The position numbers and the translations under genes were made by a program. Of a stretch of 64,000 nucleotides of DNA, positions 56,554 through 64,000 are shown piece by piece. Numbering within the stretch: position 1 is the stretch's first letter; each line of letters starts with the position of its first letter. The stretch is taken from the NCBI RefSeq assembly GCF_963678975.1, contig NC_089275.1:38230819-38294818 (forward strand). Reading direction: 5' to 3'. This DNA is from Dysidea avara. Lineage: Eukaryota; Porifera; Demospongiae; Dictyoceratida; Dysideidae. The notes beneath the pieces are model-generated. The model searched no databases and had not been told where the DNA came from. It saw only the letters and a program-made list of their open reading frames with translations.

Positions 56554-59500
56554 ATGGCTAAGATTGTGTGCTGCTTTACCTTGCTTTTTGCTATGTTATT
56601 TTTATACATTTGTCAAGGAGATGCTACCTTTGGATCAAGAACTAGTTATAGTAAGTAGTAATGCACTGAGTGTATACTAATGTAGCAGATGGGAAATGGA
56701 TGAAATGCCATGCCTCTAGCTAGGGCCACATGCAGGAGGGGTAGTGGTTGGGGATGGGCAATTGAAGTAATTCTGATTGACTCAGACCGTATCCCTCGCA
56801 GTCAATGTGTCACTCCCCACACTATACCACTAATCAGTCCCAGTGTGCTGGCTAGGGCCTGTGCAGTATCAGAGTCGAGACTATATGGACTGTTTTCATA
56901 TTCTTCAAGATCATTGCATAGCCAGTCATCCTGGCATTTATGTTATAAATTGTGCTTTTTCATTCTGCTAGGGCCATATGTGACTGTCTACTTCAGTCAC
57001 AGTGGATACAGAGGAAGCGAATCAGATGGAAGAGTGGCTGTTGCTATTTTGGCTTCCAGATACAATTTTTATAAATCATTTTCAGTGAAGATCAAGTCTA
57101 GTGTGAACACTCGACTAACACCGTATGGTATGGTAAAATGATGCAGGTAGCTAGTTATATTTGACCACTATATACATGTTCTGTTAATAGCCTCATCATC
57201 AGATTTTAATGAAGGTACTCAGGTTGTATCATTTTCATCCAGACAGACAAAAGCAATTGTCTACATTCGTGTAAAGGATGATACTGTTGTCGAAAGCACT
57301 GAGGCATTCAAAGTGGAAATATTAATACCAAGAGAATCATACAACAGTGGAGTTAAACTTGGTAGACGATCTATGGCAATTTGTTATATTAAAAATGGTG
57401 AGTGTATTTATCACAGTATATAGAACTTCTCTTAAAGGACTATTCGTAAAAAAGACACTGTATAATTTACAAAGGACAGTTATTTCAGTAGTCCCTGTAG
57501 TCATAATTTTACCTCTGAAAGAGGACAATCTCATATAACCAGTAAAATTTTGTTAGTCCCAAGGTGTCAGTTACAAAAATCTGTAGCGGCTAGGTTTCAC
57601 TGAATACACAATGAATTTTGTACATATGTGCATATAGATGATGTAGCTACTACTCTTCCACCAAGTCCTCCAACAACCCAACCACCAACAAGCCGTACTA
57701 AAGGTAATCTCACAATAGATATGATCAAATGTTACTTTCTATTGATTCTGTGTTTCGTCTACTGCAATGTTTTCTACAAGTGTACATCATTAACGTCTAT
57801 TGTTTGTGGTTGAGTTTAGAATCCTTATTGTGCTTGTATAGGAATAAGTGTCCGTCTTAGTCAGAAAGTGTACAGGGTGAAGGAATCTGATGGATTTGCT
57901 GTGATCAAGTTACTTGTTAGTGGATACAGGAGGTCTTCAATACAAGTTGGAGCTAGAGCATTTGTATCCACCACATTTGACTTACCAGCAGGTTAGATGC
58001 ATAATGTAACTGACACTGTTATCCGCATAGATTTATTACACTTTTTCTACTTGCAGCGGACAGCAGTGATTTTAAGAGAGGTTATTATTATTTTAACTGT
58101 CCCTCATATTCCAATGAGGCTACTATTAAAATTCCTATCTTCAATGACAAAAATGAAGAAGAGACTGAATCTTTTGCAGTCAGTTTGTTTAAGAAAGATA
58201 AAGGAGTAAACATTTGGGACCCTATCCTTGCAGAAGTCATCATAGAAGATGGTCAGTGCTAGCAATACATTTGTGTCCTTTTTATTGTAAACAAGTGATC
58301 ATATGTAGAGTAGCTATTATACTAGCTGTATATCAGTGTATTATATAATAGAGTACTGCTTCAACCCTTTTATTGTTAAATGTTAATGTACATCACTAAC
58401 CATACTAATATTACTTTGATGGAGAAATGTGGCTTTGATTTCAGTCAAGTTGCCAACAAAACACAAATAAAATATTTAGTTCCTATAAACCATACATCAA
58501 CTGAAGAGTTGTTTCCTGTTACAAGTTCTCTGGTGGTATCAAATTATCAATACAGTTTAGCACTATAACACTATAACACTATTATCAGTTATCATAATCA
58601 TTCACAGATGATGAACCACAGACTACTAAACCACCTCCACCACCAACCACTATTAAACCAATTCATCCAAGTAAAACACCACAAGGTGAGATCTTGTTGT
58701 TTCCCATTGAGCTGTATTTATACATATACGTATACATACATCCATACAGGTGATACTGTGGTACAGTTCAGTCAAGAAGAATACATGGTTGATGAAACAG
58801 CTGGCTATGTTTCATTAAAAGTGATAATCATTGGCCAAAGATATCTTCCAATTTCATTCAAATACAAAGTATTTGTATCTAACACCGAGTTTCAACCTTA
58901 CCCAGGTTTGTATGTATATAAATGTACAGCATTTGGTGTGCCATATTGTACATCATACACTACGATAGTAGTGTATAGTAGGGACCACAAAGGAGTAGGT
59001 GTGGCCCATGAAATAACATTACCCAAAAAAACAGCCTCAATTTTCCCAGACAATGATGAGGCAGTATCGGTTAAGTAAAACTAAGCCCAAACAAGCAATC
59101 AGATCGACCCGAAACACTTTCAGCAAGTTGCTACAGAATTTTGAAAAAATTTATTATATGGAATTTTCTACTGACTGCCTGACTGATGCCTTCAGACAAG
59201 CATAACTCGATAACAGCTAAGGCAAGGGGCTTGATTTTTTCACTGTTCAATGTCACTTTAGCCCAAGAGGTGCCTTTTGGCATACCGCAGTATGTACAAT
59301 GAATTCTTCATGGACTTACGTACCAGTGGCCTCCTTTGTGTCCCATTCATCTTTGCTGACAGCGAAAAGTGTCGATTTGGTGGTAGCATGTGATGGCTTC
59401 CCTTTGTAACGAAAATCATCCGTATTTTCATAGTGGCTACTTCAATTGCAGAGGTGTTTTTATAACAGTTATTGATTCGTACTACTGTGTAATGGGTTGA

Positions 59501-62500
59501 ACATAGCCAACAACGAAGCGTAATGGATACTTCACTTTTCAGATAACTGAGGTGATAATTGATATAACTGGCGTGTACGGTACCAATGCTTTTTTTCGGT
59601 ATGCATGGGTGCTTTTCGAACAGCTCTTGATTTGTACTGTTGTCTAATGGGTTGAACATAGCTGACAACGAAGCGTAATGGATACTTCACTTTTTAGACG
59701 ATATAGCTGGGGTACATGGCACCATTTCAAATGCAGTATGCATCACCAATCATAATAAAATTATTTACAAAAAAAGTTAACAAACAAGTATTTCAAAAAA
59801 TTTGGAATTTATAACTAGAGTAGGGACCATAAAAAGTACTGAAACAAGCTGGAGAAGTGCACAATATTAAACCACAGTAAAACGAGAAGTGTTATATCCC
59901 TAATGTACATTTCAATTATGGTATGTTGGAGCACAGTAGGGATATAACACTTCTTATTGTTTTACTGTGATTTAATATTGTGCACTACTCCAGCTTGTTT
60001 CAGTACTTTTTATCAATGTGCTATGGTCCCTACTCTAGTTATAAATTCCAATCTTTTTGAAATACTTGTATGCTATAATATTTTTTCAAACAATTATTTG
60101 CATACTTATCTACATAGCTGTGTGATGCAAAATTATATGCTCTATCTTCCACAGCAAGCAGTGCTGATGTACAAACTGGTGTATTCTTTGCTTATGTACC
60201 TGGAAACCAGAATGTGGTTTATATCAAAGTTCAAATATTTGATGATAAACTGTTGGAGGGAACAGAAGCATTTGGAGTACAGTTGTCCATACCAAACCAT
60301 CATAAAACAAATGGTGTAAAACTAGGAGATCCTTCACGTGCTACTGTTTTCATAAAAGATGGTGAGGCAGTTACTTTGGTGCTGAATGCTTATATACAAA
60401 ATGTTGCAATAGATGAAAGGCCACCTACTACAAGAGCTCCAACCACAAAACCACCTATCACTAGACCACCAGCCACAGAACTGCCAACAACTTGTAAGCT
60501 GTTTATGAAAAATAATTAGTACGTTGTATACTATAATCTTTCATTAGCCCCAATCAGGATTAATATTGAGAGATCATTCTACACAGTACAAGAATCATGT
60601 ACTATGTTATCAGTGACACTGGTGGTAGTGGGAGAAGTGAGGGAAGAATTCGTAGTTGGAGTCTATGCTACAAGTCACTACATACCATCAGCTAGAGGTA
60701 AAGGAGAATTACAAGTGCATTATATGTTAAATTAAGTATTTTACTTAAGGGTAAAACAGTGGTAATTTATGCTATTAATTTTAGCTGATGTAGACTTTGA
60801 GAGTGAAGTTTACAGAACAACATTTAAGCCAGGGCAATCACAAAGCAGTGTGTGTATTGTAATCATTGATGATGAGTTCAGGGAAGGAAATGAAAAATTC
60901 CGCTTGTTGCTGGCTATTCCAAAAACTACTCAGAAACTTAATGTCTGGGCTGGCAAACCATCCTATGCTGATGTGAAAATAATAGGTGAGTGTACGTACA
61001 ATGTCACATACATGTGAATTAAATCCACTAGACATGTGTTGCTGCCTATGTAAATTACAGATGATCCTGATGATGGTATGGGGTTACCAGTTCAGTTACC
61101 TCCTACAATGGAAGAAAGGACCACAATGTGTGTGTGCAAGGATCGTCCTACCCCATCACCTCCAGTGACCACTACTTTTGTTCCCAGTCCTTCCCCCAGC
61201 CCCAGTCCTTCTCCCTCCCCCCCACCAATAATAATGGTATCATTTAAGGAGAGATCTTATTCTGCACCAGAGGGAAATGGCAGCATCACTTTTACCATAC
61301 AATTATCACAAGCTTTTGATGAACCAATTTCTGTGGAGTTCTGTACACAAGAATCTGATCCACTATTAGCTGAAGGTATGCTGTCAAGAACATTAGCTTT
61401 ATGATAAGTGACAATCACTATAATCAAATTCTGTGAAATTATAAGTCTCAGTTAATTGCGTTGACCAAGAGGAAAGTGCAAAAGACTAGTGTATTATTAA
61501 ATTGAACTCAAATAAATTTCATGCAAATGTACATTTCAAATGCATGCAGCCTAGCTACACTCCAATTGTGCAAAAAGTACATTTTCACATGCAAAATTTG
61601 ACCCAATTGTTGATCTTTGAAGCTTCATAACTTTTTGATCATTGCATAAAATTGCCAGACATTTTCCATGAGTGCAGGCAGCTAAAGTATCTGGCTACAT
61701 TTTGAAACTAAGAGCAAGTTGATCAGTATAAGGAGTCAAGTGTTATATCAGTTTGTTTGCTGGCATGTAAAATGTGTGGAAAAGATACCTTTTTGCAAAT
61801 CTGGTCACAAAATGATCCTGATGTTAACAGTGAGGTTGCATTAATTATTAAATGTCAAGTGCTGTATGTATAGGAATTTTGCAACTGACAAGTTTAATTA
61901 ACACGGTTGCTGCAGTTACATAAATATGTGATGCTTGATGAACAACACGGTACATTCAGTTTTACATATATTTGAAAAGGCTATAGTAACTGCAGTTAAG
62001 AGTTAATAAAATGATCAAGTGGCTAACTAAAGGCAAGCCTGAGATGGTATATATATATAAGTAATTGAATTGACAGCTGTCAAAATGGGTGCAGCATTTA
62101 ATGATATCAAGGCTACACCCTAGCTTTAGTGTTGTGGTATAGATAGCAGTTATAAGGTTTTGTTTAGCTGTTAAGCATACAGTAGCTCATTACATAAAAT
62201 GATTTGAATCATAACTTAAAACTATTACACTTGTTGGGCCAATGATGGGATCACTTTAAGGATTATATCATATGAATAATACATGTAAATTATAGGGTGG
62301 TGGTAGCAAGTTTATATAGACTGTACACCTAACTGGTTATCTGTGTATATACAACATAAAGGTGTAGTTCTGTATGTATAGTTACTTGAACACATTGTTA
62401 TAATATTCCAATGTTTCCCAGAATCTTGCTAGAACATTAACATCATGTACATTCCTATATGCTGCAATTTACTGTACGCAAACAATGTACTGATTAGACT

Positions 62501-63936
62501 ATTACACATAATATTGTTCCTTACAGTTGGGGAAGACTACACTGCTATTGCCAGTGAAACTGTCACATTTGCTCCTGGTGAAACATGCGTGTCAGTAGTT
62601 GTTAGTGTAACTGATGATGAAGTACATGAGAAGGATGAGACTTTTGTTGGGTTACTGAAGGCAAGTAACTCAACTCCTGATAATGTCCTAATTGAGGATC
62701 CATCCATGGCAGTTGGTAATATCACTGATGATGATGAACTCAGTAAGAGCATGGATCTGTAATCAAACTTCATTCTAGTGTACCTATTTACCTACTGCAG
62801 TGTTCATGGTGATGTTCAATTCAAGTACATATTCAGGAGCAGAAGCAGATGGTATAATACCAGTGACAGTGGTAGCCACAGGGACAGCATCAATACCATA
62901 CACTGTCATAATAACACCATCAGAGTCTGATCCACAGTCTGCTATGGAAGTAGTAGATTTCTCCAATGAAACTATACAAGTGACATTCAATCCTGGAGAG
63001 ACTGAGAAAACTGTAAATGTAGTTATCAACCCAGATTGTCTAAGAGAAGGATCAGAGTTCTTTAACTTGGCTCTTCTTTTGCCATTTATTACGTCGACTT
63101 ATGGAATTTCCTTAGGTAATCCCAGTTTGGCAGTTGCTGAGATTGAGGACAGTGGTTAGTGGTAAAAGTTGTGTCAGTGTATTCAGTTCAGAGTAACATT
63201 ATTATGTACATACATTCTAATTACCATAGTAATTATATTATCATCAGTGTAGCTTAGATATTCCAATGCATTGTAGCAACTGCAAAGTTACAGATTTTCG
63301 GTTGTTTTTTTCTACTGCTCTGTTGTAGATTTTTGTTTTCTTGAGAAAATTATGTACTTTACTCACACTTATCCAGTTTACCTACGTGTGTAGCTGTATA
63401 ATAGGGACTAAGGCAAATCCACTAGGACTAGCTATCATTTAATGGTTGTGCAGCAGCTTTGGATTTCATGACCTTTATCCATGAGATGTGGCAGAGTCCC
63501 GCTCCACTTACCTCCATAGCACATCAGTATGGTGGAACCTGTCAGGACAAATTTTACACATTTTTGTAATCATTTCATGACCAACAGTATTTATGTTATA
63601 TTCATAACTTTAAGTATTGTTAATTTAATTATGATGTTGCTTTGTAATGTTTATGTTTTGCATTGTTTCATTTTTGTAAATTTGTTCTGATATTTTAAGG
63701 AAGAATGGCTTTGTGAATAGTTTGAGGATACCGGTATATTATTGATTTTAAAAAGAAACATAGAATTGTATTAGTGGCATATTTATCCTCTATAGCTCCT
63801 GTTACTGTACAGTTTGCTGAACAGACAGTGTCCATTATTGAAGGCGAATCTCCCATGGAATTTGAACTGGTATTATCAGGACCAGTTGATCGTACTGTAC
63901 TTGTAGAAGTGATGACTACAAGTGTCGCAGCAGTAG
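56554..63936 (+). CDS. Secreted multi-Calx-beta protein, 5' part (runs off window)
   Basis: Exons: 56554-56650, 56972-57127, 57191-57397, 57638-57703, 57842-57991, 58057-58251, 58608-58685, 58750-58905, 60155-60361, 60413-60493, 60548-60697, 60785-60985, 61061-61375, 62527-62742, 62801-63154, 63796-63936 and onward. Every intron is GT-AG and phase 1; 2770 coding bases are visible. Signal peptide MAKIVCCFTLLFAMLFLYIC. Then come Calx-beta domains, each normally split over two exons. Second halves carry the acidic signature, for example VKDDTVVESTEAFKV, IFDDKLLEGTEAFGV, IIDDEFREGNEKFRL, VTDDEVHEKDETFVG. The sixth domain is in one exon (62801-63154) and the seventh begins at 63796. Thr/Pro linkers (ATTLPPSPPTTQPPT; PSPSPSPSPSP) separate the first five domains, mostly as separate exons. 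Calx-beta domains bind Ca2+ and mediate adhesion in extracellular matrix and receptor proteins. The C-terminus and any membrane anchor lie outside the window. Confidence 0.88.
58976..60045. mobile_element. Non-autonomous element(s) with AGTAGGGACCA ends, in intron 8
   Basis: AGTAGGGACCACAAAGGAGT at 58979 and TGGTCCCTACTCTAG at ~60043 face each other. Inside, GGGTTGAACATAGC(C/T)AACAACG plus AAGCGTAATGGATACTTCAC occurs twice (59498 and 59650), a diverged direct repeat of ~155 bp. Confidence 0.5.
59786..60072. repeat. Palindromic foldback in Calx-beta intron 8
   Basis: The arms ~59786-59915 and ~59936-60072 pair nearly throughout (CAAGTATTTCAAAAAATTTG; ACTAGAGTAGGGACCAT; GAAGTGTTATATCCCTA and their complements). 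It is a second copy of the AGTAGGGACCAT end family in inverted head-to-head form. Confidence 0.75.
61376..62526. other. Large intron 13 of the Calx-beta gene
   Basis: AT-rich; a short (TA)n run at 62050-62060. No exon-like frame with the expected phase was seen. Confidence 0.5.
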
Positions 63937-64000
63937 GTTAGCATTTTTATGCATGCACAAATGCACGTGCATACATACATGTATGAGGAGACCTCACCAT

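Overview
This is metazoan nuclear DNA, most likely from a sponge (demosponge). Host genes have GT-AG introns, a multi-Calx-beta secreted protein and proteinase K-like subtilases. They sit among dense non-LTR retrotransposons (LINEs), hAT, P-like and pogo-like DNA elements, foldback MITEs and very long CA microsatellites. The sponge assignment is inference from overall style (very short introns inside the elements, repeat types), not proof. I see no prokaryotic, organellar or LTR-retroelement sequence.

Host genes, left to right: (1) an intronless caspase-fold (C14) peptidase with a metacaspase-like dyad at 3704-5188 (-); (2) its paralogue at 25724-27139 (-); (3) gene A, 34089-39532 (-), and (4) gene B, 47697-52116 (-). 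A and B are tandem six-exon paralogues whose splice sites I could place so that both give uninterrupted proteins (366 and 377 aa). Both are proteinase K-like subtilases in which Asp, His, Ser and the oxyanion Asn are all replaced, so they are secreted pseudoproteases. Both end in an acidic tail with Ser-Gly repeats. (5) A secreted Calx-beta repeat protein starts at 56554 (+) and runs off the window; its 16 visible exons are joined by phase-1 introns only.

Mobile DNA fills most of the rest. At 5258-10208 lies a P-like transposon with a six-exon, uninterrupted 843-aa transposase and a convergent second gene. That second gene is broken by an apparent P excision footprint that later received a small hAT-like element. 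At 14052-21401 an element with CAAGAG termini and a 7-bp duplication contains a LINE. The LINE is itself split by a 5.5-kb satellite-bearing insert with a 155-bp-arm palindrome at one end and a small hairpin at the other. An apparently whole two-exon hAT transposase lies at 30578-33278. At 39968-44035 there is a four-level nest of repeats. Many MITEs have clear target-site duplications. A short motif, TACTCTAATAGAGCAGTC and close variants, recurs at least eleven times at unrelated sites.

The strongest candidates for something undescribed are the pseudo-subtilase pair with possible glycosaminoglycan tails, the two-gene P-like element with its footprint, the CAAGAG family (7.35 kb and 31 bp copies), and the dispersed 18-27 bp motif.
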